Below, piece by piece: positions 44,583 to 51,833 of a stretch of 64,000 nucleotides of DNA (positions are counted from its first letter, which is position 1; the number at the start of each line of letters is the position of its first letter). The translations under genes and the position numbers were made by a program. Origin of the DNA: Haliea sp040222615 (lineage in GTDB: Bacteria > Pseudomonadota > Gammaproteobacteria > Pseudomonadales > Halieaceae). The stretch covers positions 1 to 64,000 of the forward strand of contig NZ_JAVKCQ010000020.1 of the NCBI RefSeq assembly GCF_040222615.1, written 5' to 3'. A model generated the notes under the pieces. That model worked only from the letters and a program-made list of their open reading frames with translations. It was not told where the DNA came from and did no database searches.

Positions 44583-45610
44583 TTCGCCTGGTCCATGGCC
44601 ATCACCGCCTGGGCATTCAAGCGTCCGAGTTCACTCATGTTGAGCGGGTCGGCCTTGAATTCACCCCAGGACTGCAGCAGGTCCGAAGGCGCAACGTCCG
44701 GACGTACGGGGTATTCATTGTTGGCCTCCGCATACCACTGCTGGCTGTCCTCGCGCAGCATGAATTCGATCAGCTGCCGCGCCTCTTCGCTGTGGGTAGC
44801 GGAGCGGGTAATACCGGCGCCGCTGATATTGACGTGTACTCCGCGTCCCGCCTGGTTGGGCCAGAAGAGCCGGACGCGCTCTGCTGCCGCCCGCTCTTCG
44901 GCATCCTCCGAGTTCAGCATGCCGCCCAGATAGTAGCTATTGACCAGGGCGACGTCGCACTGGCCGCTGGCGACCGCCTTGATCTGGTCGCGATCACCGC
45001 CCTGGGGCTGGCGGGCGAAATTGGCGACAAACCCCTGCAGCCAGGCCTGGGTAGCCTCTGCGCCCTGGCTCGCGAGCATGCCAGCGACCATCGACTGATT
45101 GTAGATGTTGCCTGAGGAGCGTACACAGATGCGCTGTCGCCACGACGGATCCGCGAGCGCTGCATAGTCGCTCAGCTCGGCGGCATCGACCCGGTCCGGC
45201 GCGTACACCAGGACCCGGGCGCGCAGGGAAAGCCCGTACCAGTAGCCTTCATCACTGCGCAGGTTGACTGGAACCGCCGCCTCCAGGGCGGGCGAGCTGA
45301 CCGCTTGCAGCAGGTCTGCCTGCTGGGCCCGGTACAGGTTTCCGGCATCGCTGGTGAGCAGCAGGTCTGCCGGTGAGTTCAGGCCTTCGTTGCGCAGGCG
45401 CGCGAGGAGGGCGTCGCCGTCCCCGGTCACCAGGTTGACGGCAATGCCGGTTTCCGCACTGAAGCGGTCCAGCAGCGGCTTGATCAGCGCCTCCTGCCGC
45501 GCCGAATAGACATTGACCGACTCCGGACTGGAACAGGCCACCAGCAGTGGCAGCATTACCAGAGCGAGCAGCGAAGAGGCGGTGGGCCGACCGCGGCGTG
45601 CAAACAACAT
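44573..45610 (-). CDS. fbpA: Fe(3+) ABC transporter substrate-binding lipoprotein FbpA
   Basis: A 345-residue periplasmic iron-binding protein. A signal peptide ends in the lipobox LVACSS, so it should be a lipoprotein. The mature start SVNVYSARQEALIKPLLDRF is typical of FbpA/FutA. The iron-binding tyrosines lie in NSYYLGGM, and further support is VCVRSS-like text (ICVRSSGNIYNQSMV). The ATG at 45610 is 48 bases downstream of a strong Fur box, pointing to derepression under iron limitation. Confidence 0.93.
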   Translation of the reverse strand: MLFARRGRPTASSLLALVMLPLLVACSSPESVNVYSARQEALIKPLLDRFSAETGIAVNLVTGDGDALLARLRNEGLNSPADLLLTSDAGNLYRAQQADLLQAVSSPALEAAVPVNLRSDEGYWYGLSLRARVLVYAPDRVDAAELSDYAALADPSWRQRICVRSSGNIYNQSMVAGMLASQGAEATQAWLQGFVANFARQPQGGDRDQIKAVASGQCDVALVNSYYLGGMLNSEDAEERAAAERVRLFWPNQAGRGVHVNISGAGITRSATHSEEARQLIEFMLREDSQQWYAEANNEYPVRPDVAPSDLLQSWGEFKADPLNMSELGRLNAQAVMAMDQANWK

Positions 45611-45658
45611 GGAAACCTCTCAACAGTGTAGGGGTGAAGGCTGTGTATCTGGAAGAAC

Positions 45659-45677
45659 GATAACGCTAATTATTCTC
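45659..45677 (-). promoter_or_regulatory. Fur box of fbpABC
   Basis: GATAACGCTAATTATTCTC matches the 19-bp Fur consensus GATAATGATAATCATTATC at 15 positions. It sits in an AT-rich promoter region directly upstream of fbpA, as expected for iron repression of this operon. Confidence 0.75.
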
Positions 45678-45766
45678 ATTTAAAAAACAATAGCAACCCC
45701 ATTCTCCGCGATCAACCGGGAAACTGTAAATGCCTCGCGTTTCCGCACTTTCAGTGACCCGCTCGT

Positions 45767-45877
45767 TTGACAACATCGATGCGTTTTTATGCGCTATACT
45801 TTAGCAGGTTCTAATGAGTCTCGTGAGTCCAGACGGTCTGGGTCCGGGGCAAAGCATAGCCGCACGGGTGCGGCTAT
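45767..45877 (+). promoter_or_regulatory. Leader region with promoter-like boxes and hairpin
   Basis: TTGACA (45767-45772) and TATACT (45795-45800) are good hexamers but lie 22 bases apart, which is too far for ideal spacing. About 55 bases on, ATAGCCGC-ACGGGT-GCGGCTAT (45856-45877) forms a perfect 8-bp stem, followed by TTGTTG rather than a full T run. It could be an attenuator or a small-RNA end upstream of the small ORF at 45904. I recognise no known riboswitch. The rest of 45678-45903 shows nothing else. Confidence 0.4.
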
Positions 45878-45903
45878 TTGTTGCTGCAACAGAGGGTTCG
45901 ATC

Positions 45904-46032
45904 ATGACAACACTGCGACGGAGCAAGAAGTCGCCGCTGCGAATGGCGGCGGTGTTTATGGGTGTATTTGCACTGGCTGGGGGATCAGGATCAGTTGAGG
46001 CCGCAGGATCGCGATCAGTTGCAGATACGTGA
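45904..46032 (+). CDS. Small secreted ORF, probably frameshifted
   Basis: A 42-residue ORF with a good ribosome binding site (AGAGGG, 7 bases upstream). It begins with a basic N-terminus and a hydrophobic stretch (LRRSKKSPLRMAAVFMGVFA), like a signal peptide. After a run of five G (45979-45983) the frame ends quickly. If one G is removed, the frame instead reads ALAGDQDQLRPQDRDQLQ onward with five DQ pairs and stops at 46052-46054. The DNA here repeats GATCAG four times. It may be a small periplasmic protein carrying a real or sequencing-derived frameshift; no function is known. 46055-46180 holds nothing I recognise. Confidence 0.4.
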   Translation: MTTLRRSKKSPLRMAAVFMGVFALAGGSGSVEAAGSRSVADT

Positions 46033-46180
46033 TCAGCCTCAGCCTGACCAGTAGCGCATCAGCGACTCCGCGGTAGAGGGCGCAGGGCCGGTCCTCTCCC
46101 CCGCCGGGTCTGCACTGGTGGGCAAGGGGGCGGTGCACCCCGTATAATCCCGGGCTTTTCAGCCAGGTTCCGCAAAGCCC

Positions 46181-47674
46181 ATGACTGTTCGCACCCGCAT
46201 CGCCCCGTCTCCCACCGGCGACCCCCACGTTGGCACCGCCTACATCGCGCTGTTCAACCTCTGTTTTGCCCGCGCCCACGGCGGCCAGTTCATCCTGCGC
46301 ATCGAGGATACCGACCAGGCCCGCAGCACCCCGGCCTCGGAGCAGGCGATTCTCGATTCCCTGCGCTGGCTGGGGCTGGAGTGGGACGAGGGCCCGGATG
46401 TGGGCGGCGCCTGCGGACCCTACCGCCAGAGCGAGCGCATGGAGCTGTATGGCGAATACGCCATGCAGCTGGTACGCGAGGGCAAGGCCTTTGTCTGCTA
46501 CCGCACGCCAGAGGAGCTGGATACCCTGCGCGAAGCGCGTCGCGCCGCGGGAGACAGTACCGCTTTGAAGCCCGCCGACCTGCGGCTGCCGGCGGAGGAG
46601 GTGGCCCGGCGGGAAGCTGCCGACATGCCCTATGTCATTCGCATGGTGGTGCCTGACGAGCCCGGTGCCTGTGTTATCGAAGACCTGCTGCGGGGCACCA
46701 TCGAACTGGACTGGAGCATGGTGGACGCGCAGATTCTGCTCAAGTCCGACGGCATGCCCACCTACCACCTCGCCAATGTGGTGGACGATCACCTGATGGG
46801 TATCACTCATGTGCTGCGCGGCGAGGAGTGGATCAACTCCGCTCCCAAGCACAAGCTGCTCTACGACTACTTCGGCTGGGAAATGCCGGTGCTGTGCCAC
46901 CTGCCGTTGCTGCGCAACCCGGACAAGTCCAAGCTCAGCAAGCGCAAGAATCCCACCAGCATTCTCTACTACCAGCGCATGGGCTTTTTGCCGGAAGCGC
47001 TGCTCAACTACCTGGGGCGGATGGGCTGGTCGATGCCCGACGAGAGCGAAAAGTTTTCCCTGCAGCAGATGCTGGACCACTTCGATATCCAGCGGGTTTC
47101 CCTCGGTGGTCCCATTTTCGATGTGGAGAAACTGCGCTGGCTGAACGGGCTCTGGATTCGCGAAGACCTGAGTGAAGAACAGCTTGCCCAGCGCCTGGTG
47201 CAGTGGGCCTACAATCGGGACAACTTGATGCAGGTGCTGCCTCACGCCCAGAAGCGGATGGAGACCCTGAGCGACTTCGCGCCGCTGGCATCCTTCCTGG
47301 TGTCCGGCACTTTGCCCATCAACGAGGATTCCTTTGCCGGTATCAAGGGCGATCGCGAGGACCTGCTGGCGAACCTGCAGTTTGCGCTCTGGCGTCTGGA
47401 AGCCCTGCGCGAGTGGGACCGGGACACGGTGTGGAACGGGCTCAAGACTCTGGCGGACGCCCTGGGCATCAAGATCAAGGATCTGCTGGCGCCGCTGTTC
47501 GTGGCCGTTGCCGGCTCCAGCGCGTCGTTCTCGGTGGTGGACTCCATGGCCATGCTGGGCCCGGACATGAGCCGCGCCCGTCTGCGGCACGCCATCGAGG
47601 TCCTGGGTGGTGTGTCGAAGAAAGCCGCGAAGCGGCTGGAAAAGGCCTATGCCGAACTTGGGCTGGGCAGCTGA
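46181..47674 (+). CDS. gltX: Glutamate--tRNA ligase
   Basis: A 497-residue class I aminoacyl-tRNA synthetase. The HIGH motif is HVGT at residues 16-19 (APSPTGDPHVGTAY) and the KMSKS motif is KLSKR at 251-255. The Cys/zinc-less middle and the C-terminal anticodon-binding cage (about 330-495) are complete. Its 3' end overlaps the sulfotransferase gene by 26 bases. Confidence 0.96.
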   Translation: MTVRTRIAPSPTGDPHVGTAYIALFNLCFARAHGGQFILRIEDTDQARSTPASEQAILDSLRWLGLEWDEGPDVGGACGPYRQSERMELYGEYAMQLVREGKAFVCYRTPEELDTLREARRAAGDSTALKPADLRLPAEEVARREAADMPYVIRMVVPDEPGACVIEDLLRGTIELDWSMVDAQILLKSDGMPTYHLANVVDDHLMGITHVLRGEEWINSAPKHKLLYDYFGWEMPVLCHLPLLRNPDKSKLSKRKNPTSILYYQRMGFLPEALLNYLGRMGWSMPDESEKFSLQQMLDHFDIQRVSLGGPIFDVEKLRWLNGLWIREDLSEEQLAQRLVQWAYNRDNLMQVLPHAQKRMETLSDFAPLASFLVSGTLPINEDSFAGIKGDREDLLANLQFALWRLEALREWDRDTVWNGLKTLADALGIKIKDLLAPLFVAVAGSSASFSVVDSMAMLGPDMSRARLRHAIEVLGGVSKKAAKRLEKAYAELGLGS

Positions 47675-48419
47675 ACCGTTCTTGACCGTTCCCGCAGACA
47701 GCCGGTTCCGGTTTCTGATCGTCGGTGCCGGCCGCTCCGGCACCAGCCTGCTGACTGCGCTGCTGGACCAGCATTCGCAGCTGGAGGTGGGGTTTGAAGT
47801 CGGCAGCGTCGAGTGCTTGCGAGGCCGCGCGCTGGAGGACGAGCCGGCGCGATTGTTCCAGCAGCGTAGCGGCGCTTTCATTGAGCGCTGTCTGGCGGCT
47901 GCGGCAGCCTCGCCCAGGGGGCTCTGGGGCAACAAGATAACCACCGAACAGCTCGCTGGCCTCAACAAGCACAACCTCTATCACACACCGCCACTGGATA
48001 TCCTCGATGCCTTCTTCAATGTAGTGCTCCAGGATCTGCCGGTCATCTACCTGCTGCGCGATGGGCGCGCCTGTGTCCAGTCCAAGTTGGCCCGCACCGC
48101 CCAGAGCCTGGAGCAGGCCTGTGACAGTTGGCGCTACGCCGTGGCGGTGTACGAGTTTCTGCAGCCGCGGCCGCGGACCCTGTTCCTGCGCTTTGAAGAC
48201 CTGGTGCTCAGCCCCGAGCGCGAACTGGGGCGTGTCCTGGGGCTTCTCGGCCTCGACTTTGAACCGGGTATGGTAAGCGCTGCAGGCACGATGCACCCGG
48301 GCATGCTGCCCGCCTATCGTCGTCCCGGCATAGAGCCCGGGCGGGCCACCGATCTCGACAGAACACATCCCTGTGTGGCCCTTATCGAACCCGAACTGAA
48401 GCGCTGCGGCTACCTCTGA
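47649..48419 (+). CDS. Sulfotransferase-family protein
   Basis: A 256-residue PAPS-dependent sulfotransferase-like protein. The 5'-phosphosulfate loop is FLIVGAGRSGTSLL (residues 22-35), and the 3'-phosphate region is PVIYLLRDGRACVQSKLA. LFLRFEDLVLSPERELGRVL is also characteristic. It may sulfate a carbohydrate, lipid or peptide; the acceptor is unknown. The ATG at 47649 lies inside gltX; a TTG at 47682 is a possible later start. Overlap suggests co-expression with gltX. Confidence 0.8.
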   Translation: MPNLGWAAEPFLTVPADSRFRFLIVGAGRSGTSLLTALLDQHSQLEVGFEVGSVECLRGRALEDEPARLFQQRSGAFIERCLAAAAASPRGLWGNKITTEQLAGLNKHNLYHTPPLDILDAFFNVVLQDLPVIYLLRDGRACVQSKLARTAQSLEQACDSWRYAVAVYEFLQPRPRTLFLRFEDLVLSPERELGRVLGLLGLDFEPGMVSAAGTMHPGMLPAYRRPGIEPGRATDLDRTHPCVALIEPELKRCGYL

Positions 48420-48514
48420 GCCTACAGGCAGCAGCAGGACCCTGGCGGCAGTGGCATTCTGCGGACGGCGGCCTACAATGGGGTTTTCCGCCCAAGCTGT
48501 GAGGAGTCCCGAAC

Positions 48515-49918
48515 TTGGCTATCAGCGTATTCGACCTGTTCAAAGTGGGTATTGGTCCATCCAGCTCCCACACTGTCGGACCGATGAATGCCGCCCGCCG
48601 GTTCGTTCTCGGCGTTCAGGAAAGCGGGGAACTGGAGCGCTGCCAGCGGGTGACTGCGGAGCTGTACGGCTCCCTGGGAGCGACCGGGGCCGGACACGGG
48701 TCGCCCAAGGCGGTGATTCTCGGGCTGGAGGGCGAGACCCCGGAAACCGTGGTGGTGGACGATATTCCCGGTCGGGTCGCAACTGTGCGCGAGGGCGGCC
48801 GGCTGCGCCTGCTGGGGTGCCACGAGATCGACTTCAGCTACCGGGATGACCTGGTCATGCACCGCACCGAGTCACTGCCCTGGCATGCCAACGGTATGCG
48901 GTTTACGGCCTTCGATGCCGCTGGCCAGGCTCTGCGGGTGCGGGTCTACTATTCCGTGGGGGGTGGATTTGTGGTCGATGAGGCCGCCGCGGAGGGCGGT
49001 GACGTCATTGTCGACGACCCCACCGAGCAGCCCTGGCCCTTCACCACCGCGGCGGAGCTGTTGCGCCAGTGCAAGGAGAGCGGACTCTCGATCAGCGCCC
49101 TGATGCTGGAGAACGAAAAGGCCTGGCGCAGCGAGCAGGAGATCCGTGAGGGGCTGCTGGCCCTGTGGCGGGTAATGGATGCCTGTATCGAACGCGGCTG
49201 CCGCGCCGAGGGAATCCTGCCCGGCGGCCTCAAGGTCAAGCGCCGGGCCGCACAGCTGCACCGGCAGTTGAAGAGCGGCGCCGGTGGCCTGGGGGATGAT
49301 TCCCTCAACACCATGGACTGGGTCACGCTCTACGCCCTGGCGGTCAATGAGGAGAACGCGGTCGGCGGGCGCATCGTGACCGCGCCAACCAACGGCGCCG
49401 CGGGCATCATTCCGGCGGTGTTCAAGTACTACCTGAAGCACTGCCGGGGCGCCAGTGAAGAGGATGTCACCCGCTACCTGCTGACCGCTGCCGCGATCGG
49501 CATCCTGTACAAAATCAACGCCTCCATCTCCGGCGCCGAAGTCGGCTGCCAGGGCGAGGTGGGCTCGGCCTGCTCGATGGCCGCAGGCGCGCTCGCGGAT
49601 GCCCTGGGTGGCACCCCTGCCCAGGTCGAGAACGCCGCCGAGATCGCCATGGAGCACAATCTGGGCCTGACCTGCGACCCCATTGGCGGGCTGGTGCAGG
49701 TGCCCTGCATAGAGCGCAACGCCATGGGTGCGATCAAGGCCATCAGCGCCGCCCGCATGGCCCTGCGCGGCAGCGGCGAGCACTATGTGTCCCTGGACCA
49801 GGTGATCAAGACCATGAAGGACACCGGTCGCGACATGCAGGACAAGTACAAGGAAACAGCTCGCGGAGGCCTGGCGGTGAATGTGCTGGAAGTCCCGGTG
49901 AATTTTGTCGACTGTTGA
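48515..49918 (+). CDS. sdaA: L-serine ammonia-lyase (single chain)
   Basis: A 467-residue iron-sulfur L-serine dehydratase, converting L-serine to pyruvate and ammonia. The opening SVFDLFKVGIGPSSSHTVGP is diagnostic of the beta domain. The alpha domain has TAPTNGAAGIIPAVFKYY, GCQGEVGSACSMAAGA and CDPIGGLVQVPCIERN, whose Cys bind the [4Fe-4S] cluster. The start codon is TTG at 48515, supported by the family N-terminus and by GAGGAGT 8 bases upstream. It is an independent gene before tRNA-Ala. Confidence 0.95.
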   Translation: MAISVFDLFKVGIGPSSSHTVGPMNAARRFVLGVQESGELERCQRVTAELYGSLGATGAGHGSPKAVILGLEGETPETVVVDDIPGRVATVREGGRLRLLGCHEIDFSYRDDLVMHRTESLPWHANGMRFTAFDAAGQALRVRVYYSVGGGFVVDEAAAEGGDVIVDDPTEQPWPFTTAAELLRQCKESGLSISALMLENEKAWRSEQEIREGLLALWRVMDACIERGCRAEGILPGGLKVKRRAAQLHRQLKSGAGGLGDDSLNTMDWVTLYALAVNEENAVGGRIVTAPTNGAAGIIPAVFKYYLKHCRGASEEDVTRYLLTAAAIGILYKINASISGAEVGCQGEVGSACSMAAGALADALGGTPAQVENAAEIAMEHNLGLTCDPIGGLVQVPCIERNAMGAIKAISAARMALRGSGEHYVSLDQVIKTMKDTGRDMQDKYKETARGGLAVNVLEVPVNFVDC

Positions 49919-49930
49919 GCCGCTTGCTTC

Positions 49931-49959
49931 TTGACACCGCTTTCCGGCGTCACTAGAAT
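49931..49959 (+). promoter_or_regulatory. tRNA-Ala promoter
   Basis: TTGACA (49931-49936), exactly 17 bases, and TAGAAT (49954-49959) make a near-consensus sigma70 promoter about 20 bases upstream of the tRNA. It is the strongest promoter sequence in the window. Confidence 0.85.
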
Positions 49960-49978
49960 TCGCGTCCTCAGAGTTTCA

Positions 49979-50054
<76 letters not shown>

Positions 50055-50071
50055 AACAAATCAAGTAGTTA

Positions 50072-50098
50072 GGCCAATCCAAAAGGGTTGGCCTTTTT
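50072..50098 (+). terminator. Rho-independent terminator after tRNA-Ala
   Basis: GGCCAATCC-AAAA-GGGTTGGCC is a 9-bp stem (one G-T) followed by five T. It ends the tRNA transcript. Confidence 0.85.
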
Positions 50099-50108
50099 GC
50101 TTTCAGGG

Positions 50109-50132
50109 TTTTTGCCCCACTTTTTGCCCCAC
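50109..50132. repeat. 12-bp tandem duplication beside tRNA
   Basis: TTTTTGCCCCAC occurs twice in a row. Such stretches are often left beside tRNA genes where an integrase gene end or attachment site lies; no integrase remains here. The stretch 50133-50262 contains no convincing gene. Confidence 0.5.
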
Positions 50133-50262
50133 CGATGATAATCCCTGCCCGCGCCAAGCATGAGGGCAGCAATACGTGCAATTGATTGGACTTGCTGGGA
50201 TTCGCCCCCGTGGTGTCTGTGTCAGTCTTTCTCCAGAGGCTCAAGCGAAGGAGGGCTACGCC

Positions 50263-50472
50263 ATGACCACTGAATCCATGAACAACCATATGCTGCTAAG
50301 ACTGCCGCAGGTCAAGGCTGTTACTGGTTTATCCCGCAGCATGATCTACGCGCTGGTATCCAGTGGCCGTTTCCCTCAGCCGGTCAAAATCAGCGATAGA
50401 GCGTCCGCCTGGGTGGCCGCTGAAGTTGATGCCTGGATAGAGGCTAAGATCGCTGAACGCGTGAGACCCTAA
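50263..50472 (+). CDS. AlpA-family phage/island regulator
   Basis: A 69-residue winged-HTH protein of the AlpA/excisionase type: LLRLPQVKAVTGLSRSMIYALVSSGRFPQPVKISDRASAWVAAEVD-type layout with the typical FPQPVK and AW elements. In P4-like islands AlpA activates the integrase or excision functions. Here it stands alone beside tRNA-Ala, which points to a decayed integrative element. The ATG at 50263 follows GAAGGAGGGCTACGCC. Confidence 0.88.
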   Translation: MTTESMNNHMLLRLPQVKAVTGLSRSMIYALVSSGRFPQPVKISDRASAWVAAEVDAWIEAKIAERVRP

Positions 50473-50671
50473 GTCCGTGCTCCCGGAGCGCGGTTCGTTG
50501 CCAAGTTCCTGGGGCATCGCGTCGTCTATTCGACCTTTCACTCGGGTGGGGCCGACGCCAGCCCGGCAGTCAGTCTGGATTTGAGGGTATCTTGGCGTTG
50601 CGCAGCTCCCTCGGTCACGGTGACAATGACTCGCATTACCAGGCCTGTTGGTTGCCGTTTAAAACTGACCC

Positions 50672-50696
50672 CGGGGGCAAATCTACTCTGCCCCCG
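50672..50696. repeat. Inverted repeat in intergenic island DNA
   Basis: CGGGGGCA, a 9-base loop and TGCCCCCG form a perfect 8-bp inverted repeat. The preceding GTTTAAAACTGACCCC looks like remnant transposon-end DNA, but I cannot assign it. The rest of 50473-50720 holds no gene I can support. Confidence 0.5.
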
Positions 50697-50720
50697 ATAT
50701 CTATACTAGCCAAAACTCTG

Positions 50721-51080
50721 TTATGTTCTTATATCGCCAAAAAAGCCAATCACTCTGATCACTTGTCCTGAGTCTTCAGTCTCCACAACATCAAAACCTG
50801 TCATTAAGAGTTTTTCATTTTGGTGAATTGACCAATGATATCGATGATAATTGTGGTGTGAATCCACAGGACTTGAAATTGAATACACGGCACCAGGCAT
50901 CTTTCTGTGGACCTCGTGAACATTTTTCTCAAAATCATCTAATCCAACTAAATCAGCTGATGGATCAACAAAACGGATATTTGGTGATAAGGATTTTTCC
51001 ATATTTTTCCGAACATCACTTGGATCGGCAGAGTTCCAAGCCGCAAACATATGATCTAATTGCTCTGGGTAATCTGACAT
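50721..51080 (-). CDS. SnoaL-like (NTF2-fold) protein, AT-rich
   Basis: A 119-residue SnoaL-like protein (LDHMFAAWNSADPSDV, then RFVDPSADLVGLDDFEKNVHEVH, with a late HYHRYHWSIHQNEKLLM-type strand). The fold binds or converts small molecules; no substrate is evident. Its DNA is clearly richer in A and T than the rest of the window, a sign of foreign origin. The ATG at 51080 lies 6 bases from the inverted repeat of the IS3 element, so the upstream codons up to 51155 belong to the insertion sequence. The native promoter, and possibly the true start, may be lost. Confidence 0.6.
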   Translation of the reverse strand: MSDYPEQLDHMFAAWNSADPSDVRKNMEKSLSPNIRFVDPSADLVGLDDFEKNVHEVHRKMPGAVYSISSPVDSHHNYHRYHWSIHQNEKLLMTGFDVVETEDSGQVIRVIGFFGDIRT

Positions 51081-51155
51081 TGCAACGTAAGCTTCCCCAC
51101 ATGAAGGACAGGACATAACTAGAGCTTTCTGGCATTTTATCGTCAGGAGGTTCAT

Positions 51156-51422
51156 ATGAAAAAATCCAAGTTTAGCGAAAGCCAGATAGTCGCAGTCCTC
51201 AAAGAGGCCGATGCCGGCATGTTGGTGAAGGACTTATGTCGCAAACACGGCATCTCGGCACCCACGTACTACTCATGGAAGTCCAAGTACGGCGGCATGG
51301 AGGCGTCAGATTTGAGGCGTACCAAAGAGCTAGAGTCCGAGAACGCCAAACTCAAACGCATGTATGCAGACCTGGCGCTTGAGAATGCGGCGATGAAGGA
51401 GCTGATCACAAAAAAGCTCTAA
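51156..51422 (+). CDS. IS3-family transposase OrfA
   Basis: An 88-residue IS3 OrfA: HTH region FSESQIVAVLKEADAGMLVKDLCRKHGISAPTYYSWK-type, then a leucine-zipper-like helix (TKELESENAKLKRMYADLAL) for multimerisation. It ends just after the AAAAAAG slippery sequence, from which OrfAB would be made by -1 frameshifting. The ATG at 51156 follows CAGGAGGTTCAT. Confidence 0.93.
   Translation: MKKSKFSESQIVAVLKEADAGMLVKDLCRKHGISAPTYYSWKSKYGGMEASDLRRTKELESENAKLKRMYADLALENAAMKELITKKL
51410..51416 (+). other. Programmed -1 frameshift heptamer
   Basis: A AAA AAG in the orfA frame is the canonical IS3-family slippery sequence. It is placed 6 bases before the orfA stop and leads into the orfB frame (KKALTPAEKR). 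Confidence 0.8.
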
Positions 51423-51818
51423 CACCGGCGGAGAAACGGACAGCGGCAGCTTTTCTGGTCACGCAACAGAAGCTGTCCATTGCACGATCCTGTCGGTGTG
51501 TGGGCCTGTCCCGATCAGGATATTACAAGACGTCTGATCACTGGGCCGTGCGTGACGCCGAGGTTATAGCGGCACTAGCTACCATCGTCGAAGGCCGGCC
51601 CAGCCGAGGCTTCTGGAAGTGTCGAAAACAACTCAGACGGCAGGGCTATCCATGGAACCACAAACGCATTTACCGAGTGTTTAAGCTTATGAACTTGCAT
51701 CTGCGCCGCAAGGCTAAAAAGCGGTTACCCAAGAGAGTCCGGGCAGAGCTGTATGTGCCGGCGTTACCCGATACGGTGTGGTCAGCTGATTTTGTCTCGG
51801 ATGCACTGACGACGGGCA
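51413..51818 (+). pseudogene. IS3 transposase OrfB, 5' fragment
   Basis: The N-terminal 135 codons of OrfB, entered by frameshift from orfA. It has the HTH_21-type VGLSRSGYYK and RPSRGFWKCRKQLRRQG regions and reaches the first catalytic Asp in VWSADFVSD. Coding continues in the fragment at 54268 after the IS66 insertion. The 51811-51818 bases are the target duplication. Confidence 0.9.
51811..51818 (+). repeat. IS66 target-site duplication, left copy
   Basis: GACGGGCA here is repeated exactly at 54268-54275. Eight bases is the expected duplication for IS66-family insertion. Confidence 0.92.
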
Positions 51819-51833
51819 GTAAGCGTCCGGCCA

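Noticed and set aside
45808..45880. Possible class-I c-di-GMP riboswitch because of GGCAAAGC
   Set aside because: The second conserved half and the AGGGCAAACC element are missing.
45956..47974. 672-codon open frame antisense to gltX
   Set aside because: High-GC genes give long open antisense frames; composition and lack of motifs mark it as a shadow of gltX.
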